Positions 37,254 to 59,475 are shown, counted from the first letter of the stretch. The stretch: DNA of 64,000 bases from Deinococcus metallilatus (GCF_004758605.1 NZ_CP038512.1:1690501-1754500), one strand, 5' to 3'. A program made the numbers and translations. The notes: generated by a model not told the origin, from the letters alone.

Positions 37254-38189
37254 ATGACACTGAACACCGACCGACTCTCTCACCGGCTCCACTGGGGCGG
37301 CGTTCTCGCGGGCCTGGCACTGGGCTTCGTGACCACCCTGAGCATCCTGGCGTTGGGCGTCGTCATCACCGCCCTCACCAGCATTACGCTGACGGGCACT
37401 GGGGTCGCCGCCCTGATCTGGACCGCCATCGCCGCGCTGGTGGGCGCCTATGCGGCGGGCCTGACCGCGGTCCGCGCCAGTGCCCCGGCCACCCGCAACA
37501 CTGACGGCATCGCGGCCATGACGCACAGTGACGCCACCATGACCGGCATGGTCACGGGCGGCCTGCTGGTGCTGCTGACCACCTGGCTCGCCTACAGCGC
37601 GGCCAGCAGCCTGCTTGGCACGGCCACCAACATCGTGGGCACCCTGGCGGGCACCGCCGCGACCGCCGGAGCCGCCGCGACAGCGGGGGCCGCGCAGTCC
37701 AACCCGGTGCAGAACTTCCTGGGCAACATCAACGAGCAGGACGTGGTGAACCTGATCGCCCAGAACAGCCCCAGCCTCAACCAGCAGCAGGTGCAGGCCG
37801 CCGCCAACGTGGTGACCAACATCTACCGCCGCACCGCCTATGACCTGGGCAACCAGAACCTCAGCACCATCGGTGACTTTGCCACCGCCCGCATCCAGGC
37901 CATCCAGAACGCCCTGACCGGCCAGGACTTCGTGAACCGGCTGGAACGTCAGGGGCTGAGTGCGCCGCAGGCCCAGGAAGTCCAGAAGGTGATCTCCAAC
38001 GACATCAACAACATCCAGAAGCAGGCCACCGACCTCGCCAACACGGCGGCGGCCAACGCCCGCATCGCGGCCCGCAACACCGGCCTGGGCTGGCTGCTGG
38101 CCGCGGGTCTGACCCTGCTGTTCTCGGTGATGGGTGCCCGCAGCGCCTCCACCCACCGCGCCATCCCCGAGATTCCGGTCGCTCGCTAA
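37254..38189 (+). CDS. Four-helix membrane protein with Gln/Asn/Ala-rich central region
   Basis: A 311-residue protein with hydrophobic segments near residues 13-42 ([20 protein letters not shown]), 48-70, 95-130 and 280-297. The N-terminal WGGVLAG pattern is common to small bacterial membrane proteins of unknown role. Between helices 3 and 4 lies a ~150-residue Gln/Asn/Ala-rich, probably helical domain ([40 protein letters not shown]) exposed outside the bilayer. GGAGGAGAAGCC upstream of ATG 37254 is a strong ribosome site. Function unknown. It is followed by a terminator. Confidence 0.65.
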   Translation: MTLNTDRLSHRLHWGGVLAGLALGFVTTLSILALGVVITALTSITLTGTGVAALIWTAIAALVGAYAAGLTAVRASAPATRNTDGIAAMTHSDATMTGMVTGGLLVLLTTWLAYSAASSLLGTATNIVGTLAGTAATAGAAATAGAAQSNPVQNFLGNINEQDVVNLIAQNSPSLNQQQVQAAANVVTNIYRRTAYDLGNQNLSTIGDFATARIQAIQNALTGQDFVNRLERQGLSAPQAQEVQKVISNDINNIQKQATDLANTAAANARIAARNTGLGWLLAAGLTLLFSVMGARSASTHRAIPEIPVAR

Positions 38190-38204
38190 GCCGCGCCCCC
38201 TCCG

Positions 38205-38230
38205 CGCCGCCCTCCTCCGTGGGGGCGGCG
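38205..38230 (+). terminator. Terminator of the 37254 gene
   Basis: CGCCGCCC/GGGCGGCG stem followed by TTGTTGT. Confidence 0.7.
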
Positions 38231-38257
38231 TTGTTGTCGGCCCGGGGGCAGCGGCGT

Positions 38258-38270
38258 TAGCCTGCTCTCC
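38258..38270 (+). promoter_or_regulatory. Leaderless-type -10 box of MFS gene
   Basis: TAGCCT (38258-38263) 7 nt before ATG 38271; no Shine-Dalgarno present. Confidence 0.55.
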
Positions 38271-39650
<1,380 letters not shown>

Positions 39651-39798
39651 GAAGAGCATGCCCCACGACCCAGTTCAGGCTGCTGCCCTCCCCCGCGCGG
39701 AGGTGCGCGGCCTCCTCGGGCACGCCTGGCAGGTGATGGGTCGAGGTTGCGGCGAAAAGTGCGGCTCAGGCGGCCAGCTTCGGGAGACATACCCCAGA

Positions 39799-42054
<2,256 letters not shown>

Positions 42055-42139
42055 CAACGGACAGGATAGCGCGTTCTGCTGGTGGCGTAATGGAAGAATG
42101 CGGCGCGTGCAGCGAATGCCTGCCGGAGCGCCGCAGGAT

Positions 42140-42832
42140 TTAGAAGGCGATCTGCGCCTGAAGTTCGGCCATCGTTCGCCAGGTGGTCTGCGCGCTACCC
42201 GCCGCCGAGTTGACCGCCGTACCCGCGGCGCTCACCTGCCCGAAGACGTTTGCACTGGCCTCGATGGACAGGTCCACCACGTTCCAGCCGCGCTGCGTGT
42301 TGACGGCGACGGTGACCGGCAGATCGCTGATCTGGGAGATGTTCAGCAGCTTCGCGCAGTTGACCGTGCCCCGGAGCTGGGTTGCGCCGTCCGCGTACAG
42401 CCACACGCGGGCATGGACGCTGCGGCTCAGCAGGCCGGTCTTGGCGCCCTCCACCGCGCTCACCTGCCGCGCTCCGCTCGCGTCACGTGCCGTCAGGGCC
42501 GCCACCAGGAAGCCGCGTGTCCCCACCGCGCTGCTCGTGAGCGACCCGGAACAGTTCAGGGCGGCCATCACCCCGGAAGCAGTCATGGTCTGCCCCGTCA
42601 GCGCCGCCTCCCCCGGCAGGGTCAGCGTGAAGGTACCGTCCGCGCTCACCGGCGTGCTCACGGTCGCCAGCTCGGGCACGCCGACGGTCCCCGCACCGCT
42701 CCAGGTCACGACCTTCCCGTTGATGACCGTGACCGGCGGTTGATCGGACGCCTGGGGTGGAGAGGAGCCGCCGCAGGCGGTCAGGGCGAGGGCGGCACCA
42801 GCGAACAGCAAGACACGTGGCGGATGGTTCAT
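42140..42832 (-). CDS. Hypothetical lipoprotein
   Basis: A 230-residue protein with a clear lipoprotein signal: basic start MNHPPRV, hydrophobic [13 protein letters not shown] with the lipobox Cys near residue 20. The mature part is Thr/Ser/Val-rich and beta-like ([38 protein letters not shown]), possibly a carboxypeptidase-regulatory-like or Ig-like sandwich, and ends with a helix ([14 protein letters not shown]). ATG 42832 has GAGGGTGAG upstream and TACAGT 9 nt before it. No function can be assigned; it would be anchored in the envelope. Confidence 0.65.
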   Translation of the reverse strand: MNHPPRVLLFAGAALALTACGGSSPPQASDQPPVTVINGKVVTWSGAGTVGVPELATVSTPVSADGTFTLTLPGEAALTGQTMTASGVMAALNCSGSLTSSAVGTRGFLVAALTARDASGARQVSAVEGAKTGLLSRSVHARVWLYADGATQLRGTVNCAKLLNISQISDLPVTVAVNTQRGWNVVDLSIEASANVFGQVSAAGTAVNSAAGSAQTTWRTMAELQAQIAF

Positions 42833-42890
42833 CTCACCCTCACTGTAGGTGATACATGCCACCTTCGCCGCGAACTGCCGCGCGGCGCCC

Positions 42891-43920
<1,030 letters not shown>

Positions 43921-44006
43921 GGGCAGAACCTCCTGGGAAAGCTGGGGTGCCGCTCAAGCCTACCCCGGGGGCGCCCGGTCTTCACCGTCACCGCCCCGGC
44001 ACGTGA

Positions 44007-44453
<447 letters not shown>

Positions 44454-44462
44454 AGTAGCTAG

Positions 44463-44468
44463 ATTATA
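44463..44468 (-). promoter_or_regulatory. TATAAT -10 box for the 44453 gene
   Basis: Consensus TATAAT on the minus strand in an unusually AT-rich 40-nt patch; no good -35 at 17 nt. Confidence 0.55.
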
Positions 44469-44540
44469 TTCTGTTTTAAACGAAACACTATAGACCAGTC
44501 GGTGCCTCTCCCCTGACCGCGCCGCGCTAGCCTGCCGGAC

Positions 44541-45710
<1,170 letters not shown>

Positions 45711-45743
45711 GCGGCGCGGCTCGCCCGGCCGCATTCCCGGGAC

Positions 45744-45771
45744 AAGTTCAGAACACAAAGTTCAGAACACA
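45744..45771. repeat. Tandem 14-bp duplication
   Basis: AAGTTCAGAACACA occurs twice head-to-tail between the acyl-CoA dehydrogenase-like gene and the LCP gene. Confidence 0.7.
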
Positions 45772-45851
45772 AAGGCATTTCTGGAGCCTGGTTTTCAGGG
45801 CGCACGGCCCCGCCGGACCACGGCACCCGGCCGGATATCGGTTCCCCGATT

Positions 45852-47018
45852 GTGCCTCATCAGCGTGGCCGTTACACTCGCCGCGTGCGCCGCGCTGTCC
45901 TTGTTCTTCTGGTCATTCTCGCGGGCCTGGTGGCCCTGTCCGCTCCCGCCTTCCCCGCGCTGACACGTTACGGCGCGCTGCCCCGCAAGGCGGACGGTCC
46001 CGTCACGCTGCTGCTGGCCGGGGTCACGCCCAATTACCCGCCGAGTCCGGTCTGGCCGTATCCGGCAGCGCCCGAGGATTACACCGGCCTGACCGACACC
46101 ATCGTGCTGGCGCAGGTGCGGCCGGACGGCACGGCGAATTTGCTGAGCATTCCGCGCGACACCTGGGTGAACATCCCGGGCTGGGGCTTCGGCAAGATCA
46201 ACGGGTCGAACGTCCACGGCGGGCCGGAGATGCTGGTAAACGCGGTCGAGAACCTGACGGGGGTGCCAATAGACGGCTACGCGCTCCTCTCTCTGCATGC
46301 CGTGCGCTCGCTGACCGACGCGGCGGGCGGCGTGACGCTGGACGTGCCCAAGCGCATGAAGTACGACGACACGGCCGGACACCTCCACATCGATCTCCAG
46401 CCGGGCCGTCAGCACCTGAACGGGCAGCAAGCGGAAGGCTTCCTGCGCTTCCGTCATGACGGCCTGGGCGACATCGGCCGGGTGGCGCGGCAGCAGACGT
46501 ACCTGAGCGCGCTGGTGGGCCGGATGAAGAACCCGCTCAACTGGTGGCGGCTGCCCGGCATGGTCGGCGCACTGGACCAGAACACCAAGACCAATCTGAC
46601 GCGGGAGGACGTGGGGGCGCTGCTGGGCGCGGCGCTGGGCGGCCTGAAGGTCAACATGCACACCGTCCCCGGCAGCTTCGGCAATGGCGGCACCTGGCTG
46701 CCCGACCGCGCCGCGCTGCACGAGCTGGTGGCCGAGCAGTTCCGCGACCCCAACGACCCGCGCCCCCTGACCGTGGCCGTCGTGAACACCGCCGCGCCCG
46801 ACGGCAGCGCCCGCCGTCTCAAGACCCGCCTGGAAGGTCTGGGCTACCAGGACGTGCGGATCGTCCAGGAAACCCGCACCGACGCCCCCACCACCGTGAC
46901 CGGCACCGCGGCGGCGGCCGTGCTGCGCGATGTGGGCCACGGGCAGATCACGCAGCAGGGCGGCGTGCCCGGCGCGGACGTGACCGTGCGGCTGGGGAAC
47001 GACACGCCCGCCAACTGA
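45852..47018 (+). CDS. LytR-CpsA-Psr (LCP) family protein
   Basis: A 388-residue membrane-anchored protein. One N-terminal transmembrane helix (VRRAVLVLLVILAGLVALSA) is followed by the extracytoplasmic LCP domain with TDTIVLAQVRPDG, SIPRDTWVNIPGWG, KINGSNVHGGPEMLVNAVEN, GGVTLDVPKRMKYDD and FLRFRHDGLGDIGRVARQQ. A C-terminal LytR_C domain (LTVAVVNTAAPDGSARRLKT) follows. LCP enzymes transfer undecaprenyl-linked polymers to the cell wall. Start GTG 45852; GTG 45885 is an alternative that keeps the membrane helix. Stands alone before the rimP operon. Confidence 0.85.
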   Translation: MPHQRGRYTRRVRRAVLVLLVILAGLVALSAPAFPALTRYGALPRKADGPVTLLLAGVTPNYPPSPVWPYPAAPEDYTGLTDTIVLAQVRPDGTANLLSIPRDTWVNIPGWGFGKINGSNVHGGPEMLVNAVENLTGVPIDGYALLSLHAVRSLTDAAGGVTLDVPKRMKYDDTAGHLHIDLQPGRQHLNGQQAEGFLRFRHDGLGDIGRVARQQTYLSALVGRMKNPLNWWRLPGMVGALDQNTKTNLTREDVGALLGAALGGLKVNMHTVPGSFGNGGTWLPDRAALHELVAEQFRDPNDPRPLTVAVVNTAAPDGSARRLKTRLEGLGYQDVRIVQETRTDAPTTVTGTAAAAVLRDVGHGQITQQGGVPGADVTVRLGNDTPAN

Positions 47019-47103
47019 ACGCCGCCGATCCTGCCCTTTGTGACGGCACGCCCCGCCAGGCGGCAAAATTGAGTTATACTTCCTTCAGAAATCCTCGAAC
47101 TGA

Positions 47104-47155
<52 letters not shown>

Positions 47156-47172
47156 CATACGCGGCCCACAAT

Positions 47173-47640
47173 ATGAATAACAACGCAGCCAACAATTCAA
47201 ATAACCTCCACACCCTCGCGGACGGCGTCCTGAGGCCCCTGGGCTTCGAGGTGCTGGACGTGCAGGTGCAGAACCCCGGCAGAAGGCCCATCGTCGTCAT
47301 TCGTATGGACCGTCTGGACGAGGAGCCCGTGACCGTCGAGGACCTCGAAAGCGCCAGCCGGGCGGTCGGTACCGAATTCGACCGCGTGGACCCCATCTCG
47401 GGCGAGTACCGCCTGGAACTGGAATCGCCGGGAGCCAAACGGCCGCTGACGCGTGCCCGACACTACGAGCGGATGCTGGGCCTCAAGGCCAGGGTGCGGG
47501 GCGACGGCCACAGCTTCACCGCCCCGATCAAGGCCGTGGACGGCGAGCAGGTCACCTTCGATGTGGCGGGCGAGGACGTGACCCTGACGGTCGGGACGTT
47601 CCAGGGCAACCTGGCCGAGTTTCCGGACCGGCACCGCTAA
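47173..47640 (+). CDS. rimP: Ribosome maturation factor RimP
   Basis: A 155-residue protein needed for 30S subunit maturation. The N-terminal domain has ADGVLRPLGFEVLDVQVQN and VVIRMDRLDEEPVTVEDLES; the second domain starts with GEYRLELESPGAKRPLTRAR, the conserved LEVSSPG-type motif with an E-SPG core. ATG 47173 opens an Asn-rich start (MNNNAANNSNN); a longer in-frame extension would begin inside the leader hairpin region. First gene of the rimP-nusA-ylxR-infB operon. Confidence 0.92.
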   Translation: MNNNAANNSNNLHTLADGVLRPLGFEVLDVQVQNPGRRPIVVIRMDRLDEEPVTVEDLESASRAVGTEFDRVDPISGEYRLELESPGAKRPLTRARHYERMLGLKARVRGDGHSFTAPIKAVDGEQVTFDVAGEDVTLTVGTFQGNLAEFPDRHR

Positions 47641-47681
47641 CCCCCCCCGAACGGCAGGGAACAACAGGAAGGAAGAGTGGG

Positions 47682-48870
<1,189 letters not shown>

Positions 48871-48878
48871 CCCGACCT

Positions 48879-49184
<306 letters not shown>

Positions 49185-49206
49185 TCTTCTGCCCGCCCCC
49201 GGCCGG

Positions 49207-51046
<1,840 letters not shown>

Positions 51047-51050
51047 GGCG

Positions 51051-51078
51051 CAGTCAGCTTTCAGCCAGCAGCAGGCAG
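51051..51078. repeat. Heptanucleotide repeat array after infB
   Basis: CAGTCAG-CTTTCAG-CCAGCAG-CAGGCAG, four 7-nt units between the infB stop and its terminator. Confidence 0.5.
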
Positions 51079-51080
51079 CA

Positions 51081-51119
51081 AAAAGAGAGGGGCGGTTCCC
51101 ATGTGGGACTGCCTCTTTT
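51081..51119 (+). terminator. Terminator of the rimP-infB operon
   Basis: Long imperfect stem (AAAGAGAGG... with ...CCTCTTTT, apex TCCCA/TGGGA) with a T tract. Confidence 0.65.
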
Positions 51120-51138
51120 CTTGTGCCAGACTGGGCCG

Positions 51139-51672
51139 ATGCTGCCGACCGTGACCCTCCAGGCCGGGCCATTCACTCTGCGGCCCTTCTCGGTCAGGGA
51201 CAGCGCGTCCATCTGCGAGGCGGCGCATGACCCGCTCATCCCCTTGATCACCACTGTGCCGAGTCCCTGCGACGAGGCAGCGGCCCTGGCCTTTATCGAG
51301 CGGCAGCACGAGCGGTTGCGAACGGAAACCGGTTGGTCGCTGGCTATCGCGGAGGGGAATGGACCCGCCCTGGGGCAGGTCGGCTTGTGGCCGCAGACGC
51401 AGGGCCGGGCCAGTGTGGGGTACTGGGTGCTGGCCCACGCACGGGGACGGGGCCTGGCGGCGCAAGCCCTACGGGCCATCTCCCACTTTGGGCTGAGCCT
51501 GCCGGAACTCTCGCGGCTCGAACTGTATGTCGAACCGTGGAACGAGGCGTCCTGGCGCACCGCAGAGAAGGTGGGCTACCGGCGGGAAGGATTGCTGCGG
51601 CAGTATCAGAACGTCGGTCCAGAGCGCAAGGATATGTTTATCTACTCGCTGCTGCCGGGAGAACTGCCCTAG
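51139..51672 (+). CDS. GNAT-family N-acetyltransferase, RimJ/RimL type
   Basis: A 177-residue acetyltransferase. It has FTLRPFSVRDSASICEAAHD at the start, ALGQVGLWPQTQGRASVGYW and then the acetyl-CoA motif ARGRGLAAQALRAISHFG, followed by LSRLELYVEPWNEASWRTAE KVGYRREGLLR, the classical RimJ/RimL/GNAT_3 pattern for acetylation of N-terminal or small-molecule amino groups. The substrate is unknown. ATG 51139 is set by homology. The TAG stop lies in CTAG, shared with the convergent gene's stop. Confidence 0.83.
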   Translation: MLPTVTLQAGPFTLRPFSVRDSASICEAAHDPLIPLITTVPSPCDEAAALAFIERQHERLRTETGWSLAIAEGNGPALGQVGLWPQTQGRASVGYWVLAHARGRGLAAQALRAISHFGLSLPELSRLELYVEPWNEASWRTAEKVGYRREGLLRQYQNVGPERKDMFIYSLLPGELP

Positions 51673-52844
51673 CGGTTGAAAGGCGTCTCGTTGACCCAGT
51701 GGAAGCCGCGGGTAGTGAGCCTCCGGGCGTCGGGGTCGGGGGCCAGTTCGAGGGTGAAGGGGGTACCGCCCTCCTCGCCGTGCAGCAGCAGATGGCCCGA
51801 CGGGTCGTGGTCATAGCGGAAGGTGGTGGAGTTGCCCCGGAGCGTCACCGTCAGGCGATCAGCAGCGGGGCCAGCCACGTAGGCCCCGCGCAGTTCATCG
51901 CCACTCACCCGGCGGATACGCACGCCGGAAAAGCTCTGGCCGGACTGAGAATAAACCCGGTCGCTCAGGGCCACCTTCTGCCAGCGGGTGTCGTATTCCA
52001 GGCGGGAGGCGGCGGGGCGGGAATCGTTCAGCACGGTGTAGATGCCCGCCAGGTCCGATGCGGCGGGCCGGGCCGCGTATTGCCGCTGCATCTGGCGGAC
52101 CGAGAAGGGCGGGTAGGCCAGGGCTGCCAGGGCCAGCAGCGCCCACAACCGCAGCAGAAAGGGAATCAGCAGGAGCAGGCAGAACAGCAGCAGATGCGCC
52201 GAGAAGAGTTTCACCGGCACGTCGTAGCTGAGGTTCAGCAGGAACCCGTAGACCATCACCCCTGCCCCCAGCAGCGCGCCCGGAAGACTGGTGCGGCGAA
52301 ACAGCAGCAGAGCCCCCGCCACCGCCTCGGCCAGCCCGCCCGCCACCTCGTACAGGGGGGAGGCCCCGACGGCGCGCCACAGCAGGCCCATCGGGCTCAT
52401 CTCGCCCAGCGGCGTCAGGAGGTCGGTCAGGTCGGGGGCAGGCATCTGGCTGAGCAGCAGCTTGCTCCAGCCGTAGAACAGCAGAAAGAAGCCTGTGTAG
52501 AAGCGCAGCGCCGTATGGGCGGGCCAGAAGAGCCGCTCGGTCAGGCGCCCCCGCCGCTCCAGCAGGCTCCAGACCAGCGTGACCAGCAGCGCCGTCAGCA
52601 GGTAGAGGGCCGCCAGGACGTAATTTTCCAGAGTGTCACCACTGCCGTTCACCGCCAGGTGCGGCGGCAAGGGCTGATGCAGGACCGTCAGGGCGAACCA
52701 TTCCGCCGCCGCCCGCCAGGGCAGGAGCCAGGGCAGGAACAGCCCGGTCGTGATCGTCAGCAGACCGTAGACCGGCGCAAAACGGAAGCCCACCCGCTGC
52801 CATAGGAGCGAACGGGTGGGTATGGGTACGGCGGGGAGGACCAT
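51669..52844 (-). CDS. DoxX-like integral membrane protein
   Basis: A 391-residue protein. The first ~235 residues hold about seven hydrophobic helices (FAPVYGLLTITTGLFLPWLL, YVLAALYLLTALLVTLVWSL, FYTGFFLLFYGWSKLLLSQM, LFSAHLLLFCLLLLIPFLLR). The C-terminal ~150 residues are soluble and beta-rich (LAGIYTVLNDSRPAASRLEY, LTVTLRGNSTTFRYDHDPSG). The helical part is reminiscent of DoxX/SURF4-type proteins, but I cannot confirm a family or function. The minus-strand TAG stop coincides with the GNAT stop in a palindromic CTAG. GAGAGG precedes ATG 52844. Confidence 0.6.
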   Translation of the reverse strand: MVLPAVPIPTRSLLWQRVGFRFAPVYGLLTITTGLFLPWLLPWRAAAEWFALTVLHQPLPPHLAVNGSGDTLENYVLAALYLLTALLVTLVWSLLERRGRLTERLFWPAHTALRFYTGFFLLFYGWSKLLLSQMPAPDLTDLLTPLGEMSPMGLLWRAVGASPLYEVAGGLAEAVAGALLLFRRTSLPGALLGAGVMVYGFLLNLSYDVPVKLFSAHLLLFCLLLLIPFLLRLWALLALAALAYPPFSVRQMQRQYAARPAASDLAGIYTVLNDSRPAASRLEYDTRWQKVALSDRVYSQSGQSFSGVRIRRVSGDELRGAYVAGPAADRLTVTLRGNSTTFRYDHDPSGHLLLHGEEGGTPFTLELAPDPDARRLTTRGFHWVNETPFNR

Positions 52845-52907
52845 GCCTCTCTCTACCTCAAAAAGGTTCGCCAGTCATCCGCCGTCGGGAGGACGGCGAA
52901 CGGTGGG

Positions 52908-53657
52908 TCAGGTGCCGGAGGTGTCGCCGGACTGGCCGAAGCCGCGCGGGCCGTTCTGCCCGTTCGGTCTGCCGTGCCCGCCCCGGCCGAACGTCAGACC
53001 GAAGTTGGCGTCGGCCTGGGCCCGGGCGAGGCGCTGGTCTGCCTGCGTCTGGGTGAGGCGTCCGGCCTGAACCTGGGCGGCGAGTTGTGTCTTCAGGGCA
53101 GCGAGGGCCGCATTCCGCACGGTCTGGGTGCTGACGCCCCTGGCCTGGGCAATCTGGGCCACCGTCCGCCCGCCCTGCACCTGCTGCCGGAGCGCCTGCT
53201 CGCTGAGGCCGAGGGCCCGGGCGACGGCGGCGATCACGGCCTGGCCGAAGCCCGCGCGCGGGCCGCGTTCGCCCATCCCGCCGCCAGGCCCCCCGCGCCC
53301 ATGCCTGCCGCCGAAACCGAAATTCAGCGGCGCATTCTGCATCCGGGATTTGAGGTCGGCGGCGCGGCTCTGCGAGATGTCCCCGGCCCGCACCGCCTGG
53401 TCGAGGGTGGCGTTCCGGGCACCGGTGAGGGCCGCCCGGAGCCGGTCCACGCTGACGCCGAGTTGCGCGGCGAGTTTCTGGAGGAACACGTCCGTATAGT
53501 TGGTGCCGCTCTGCATCCGGGGCTGTCCCGGCTGGGCAGGCTGGGACGGAGTGGAGGCTGTCCCCGCCGCGAAGACCAGACCCGCGCCCAGGGGCAGGGC
53601 GGCGGCGAGGGCGAACAGAATGGGGCGCTTCTTGCTGGGCTTTTTGCTGTGATTCAC
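52908..53657 (-). CDS. Exported helical-repeat protein
   Basis: A 249-residue secreted protein. GTG 53657 (VNHSKKPSKKRPILFALAAAL, signal cut near VFAAG) is preferred over an upstream ATG because GGGAG precedes it and the signal peptide begins there. The mature part has two similar helical units: TDVFLQKLAAQLGVSVDRLR AAL...LDQAVRAGDISQSRAADLKS and ARALGLSEQALRQQVQGGRT VAQ...LAAQVQAGRLTQTQADQRLA, separated and followed by Gly/Arg-rich linkers (GRHGRGGPGGGMGERGPR; FGRGGHGRPNGQNGPRG). Such helical units occur in DUF2680-like exported proteins. Role unknown. Confidence 0.6.
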   Translation of the reverse strand: MNHSKKPSKKRPILFALAAALPLGAGLVFAAGTASTPSQPAQPGQPRMQSGTNYTDVFLQKLAAQLGVSVDRLRAALTGARNATLDQAVRAGDISQSRAADLKSRMQNAPLNFGFGGRHGRGGPGGGMGERGPRAGFGQAVIAAVARALGLSEQALRQQVQGGRTVAQIAQARGVSTQTVRNAALAALKTQLAAQVQAGRLTQTQADQRLARAQADANFGLTFGRGGHGRPNGQNGPRGFGQSGDTSGT

Positions 53658-53850
53658 GGGACACACTCCCTGGGTGAGATGGCCGGTCAGCCTGATCGGC
53701 ACCCTCCAGCGTGGGGAAGTCCGGTTAAACGGCGGCTAAAACGGGGCGCGGGGCTCCTCCGCCCCGGCGGCGCTCTGCTATCCTGGGGCGCTTCCGCACG
53801 CCGCTTCCCCCGGGCCGCTGGCCCTCCCGGCACGTGCGCGGCTCCCGATC

Positions 53851-54213
53851 ATGCCCGAGTCCCCGCCTTCCCCAGTTCGCCCGGACGTGACGCTCCTGCG
53901 GCGGTCGCGGCTGCTGGCGTGGCCGGGGGTCCTCACGCTGCTGTCGGTGCTGGCGGTGGTGCTGGGCCACCAGCCCCACGTCACCGACCCGGGCCAGCGG
54001 GTAACAGCGGGGAGTGTCGCCCCGGCCCTGCCGGAAGTGCGGCCCACGCCGCAGCCGACGCCCGGCCCGCTGCTGCTGACCGCCGCGCCGCCCGAACCTT
54101 TCCGGCTGGCGCACCTGTCTGCCCAGGCCCCCGCGCCGCTTGGGGCCTGGACCCCGCCCACCCTGCCGCGCAGCCTCGCGCTCTTGGGGCGGCGGCAGAC
54201 GGATGGCGGCTGA
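53851..54213 (+). CDS. Small Pro-rich membrane protein upstream of secDF
   Basis: A possible 120-residue protein with one transmembrane helix (LLAWPGVLTLLSVLAVVLGH) and a Pro/Ala/Thr-rich outer part (RPTPQPTPGPLLLTAAPPEP). It is on the same strand as secDF with a 60-nt gap and would be the first gene of that unit; a TATCCT box lies at 53779-53784. No known family. The region is GC-rich, so chance open reading is possible, but the helix and position favour a real gene. Confidence 0.4.
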   Translation: MPESPPSPVRPDVTLLRRSRLLAWPGVLTLLSVLAVVLGHQPHVTDPGQRVTAGSVAPALPEVRPTPQPTPGPLLLTAAPPEPFRLAHLSAQAPAPLGAWTPPTLPRSLALLGRRQTDGG

Positions 54214-54273
54214 GACGCTGGCGTCCCGCCCCCCCGGCTTTCCGCTCCCCGTGCCGAACCCTGGAGTTCACCT

Positions 54274-56571
<2,298 letters not shown>

Positions 56572-56576
56572 GGGGA

Positions 56577-56600
56577 GGGGTTAGGAATTAGGTGTTAGGA
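56577..56600. repeat. Heptanucleotide repeat array after secDF
   Basis: GGGGTTA-GGAATTA-GGTGTTA-GGA, same GGNNTTA unit as after clpB, again between stop codon and terminator. Confidence 0.55.
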
Positions 56601-56603
56601 AAA

Positions 56604-56637
56604 GAGGGGGCGGCTTCCGGGTGGGGGCCGCCTCCTC
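56604..56637 (+). terminator. Terminator of secDF
   Basis: GAGG...GGCGGC pairs with GCCGCC...CCTC; weak T content follows. It may also close the convergent marR transcript. Confidence 0.6.
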
Positions 56638-56669
56638 GCTGTTGTAGAGCCAATAGCTTGAAGGGCAGG

Positions 56670-57110
56670 TCAGCGACCGGCAGCCTGTTCCAGACTGGCG
56701 AGGCAGCGAAGGAAGGTGAGCGTCGCCTCGTTGTCGCAGGGGGCGAAAAACGCCTGGTCTACCTGTTCGACGGCAGCAATGGCACGAGGAGCCAGTTCCG
56801 CCCCCCGCTCCGTGACCTTCAGCCGCTTCGCCCGGGTGTCTACAGGATCAGGCATTCGTTCGATCAGCCCCTTGCTCTCCAGGGTACGGAGGACTTGCGA
56901 CGCCATCTTCACATCGGTTCCGGCCTGGCGAGAGACCGTCATCTGATTCGGCTGCTCACCCTGCATGTTCAGCCACCACGTACAGGCCAGCAGCACAAAT
57001 TGGACGTGCGTCAGATCGAGGGGTTCCAGCGCAGCGGCAATCTCACGCTGCCAACGCAGAGTGGCGTGCCAGAGCAGGAACCCCGGACTATTCGCGGGCT
57101 GGTGAGGCAT
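56670..57110 (-). CDS. MarR-family transcriptional regulator
   Basis: A 146-residue winged-HTH regulator. The DNA-binding part contains LTHVQFVLLACTWWLNMQGE, MTVSRQAGTDVKMASQVLRT LESKGLIERMPDPVDTRAKR (recognition helix and wing) and LKVTERGAELAPRAI. It likely represses its own operon through the palindrome at 57551-57565 and responds to a small ligand. ATG 57110 overlaps the upstream stop by one base (TGATG), so translation is coupled to the SRPBCC gene. Confidence 0.85.
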   Translation of the reverse strand: MPHQPANSPGFLLWHATLRWQREIAAALEPLDLTHVQFVLLACTWWLNMQGEQPNQMTVSRQAGTDVKMASQVLRTLESKGLIERMPDPVDTRAKRLKVTERGAELAPRAIAAVEQVDQAFFAPCDNEATLTFLRCLASLEQAAGR

Positions 57111-57523
57111 CAACGTTCGGCGTATTCAACGAGAGACGCGATGGTGTCGGGGAAATCGCCGGTGATCGCCGGGCCGATTTCCGGTCCGAGCTGGTCAACT
57201 CCGGGGCCAGTGATCTCCATGCGGTAAGTCACCAGGGTGAGGCCGTTTTCGAGCGCTTGGAGCCGGTGGATGGTGCGAACCAACACACCATCCAGCTTCA
57301 CCTCGTCAACGAAAGACCTGTTCTCTTCGACTTCCGCCAGACGGAGATGAATCGTGTCTTGTGTCGTCGTCATGACGATGTGGCTTCCAGCAGCAAAAGG
57401 ACCATCAAGTTCTGCCCGGACGACATCGGGGTTCCAGTTGTGCCAGGTACCAACATTGGACCAAAGGCGGTAGATGGCCTCAGGTGTGGCGGAAGTCGTC
57501 GCCTGATGCTCGTATTCCCACAT
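57110..57523 (-). CDS. SRPBCC (START-like) ligand-binding protein
   Basis: A 137-residue protein of the SRPBCC/polyketide-cyclase fold: MWEYEHQATTSATPEAIYRL WSNVGTWHNWNPDVV at the start, GPFAAGSHIVMTTTQDTIHL in the sheet and a long C-terminal helix (DFPDTIASLVEYAER). Such proteins bind hydrophobic small molecules in a deep cavity. Being co-operonic with a MarR regulator, it may bind the same compound the regulator senses, or help neutralise it (inference). GGAGGAG precedes ATG 57523. Confidence 0.8.
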   Translation of the reverse strand: MWEYEHQATTSATPEAIYRLWSNVGTWHNWNPDVVRAELDGPFAAGSHIVMTTTQDTIHLRLAEVEENRSFVDEVKLDGVLVRTIHRLQALENGLTLVTYRMEITGPGVDQLGPEIGPAITGDFPDTIASLVEYAER

Positions 57524-57550
57524 ACGCTCCTCCTGAATCTTTATTCTATG

Positions 57551-57583
57551 TAGAGATTATCTCTATGGAGATAGCTTTGTCAA
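57551..57583 (-). promoter_or_regulatory. SRPBCC-marR promoter with palindromic MarR-type operator
   Basis: Minus-strand TTGACA (57583-57578) and GATAAT (57561-57556) are 16 nt apart. A palindrome TAGAGAT-N-ATCTCTA (57551-57565) covers the -10 box, as expected for autorepression by the MarR protein encoded in the operon. Confidence 0.75.
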
Positions 57584-57705
57584 TCTGTCCCTCCTGGGAA
57601 CGAGGCTGAGCGTGAACACGCTGGGGAACGGCCGGGCTACCGCTTCTTGCCACCTGTCTGTGCCGCCGTTCCTGTTGACCTGGGTGATTAACGTAGCTTA
57701 GTAGC

Positions 57706-59400
<1,695 letters not shown>

Positions 59401-59417
59401 AGTGATGAGGATTGAGG

Positions 59418-59447
59418 GGCCGCTGACCTGAGGGTGGGCGGCCTTTT
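59418..59447 (+). terminator. Terminator of ilvD
   Basis: GGCCGC/GCGGCC stem followed by TTTT. Confidence 0.75.
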
Positions 59448-59475
59448 CGTTCCACAGGTCAGAGCCAGGAGAGGT

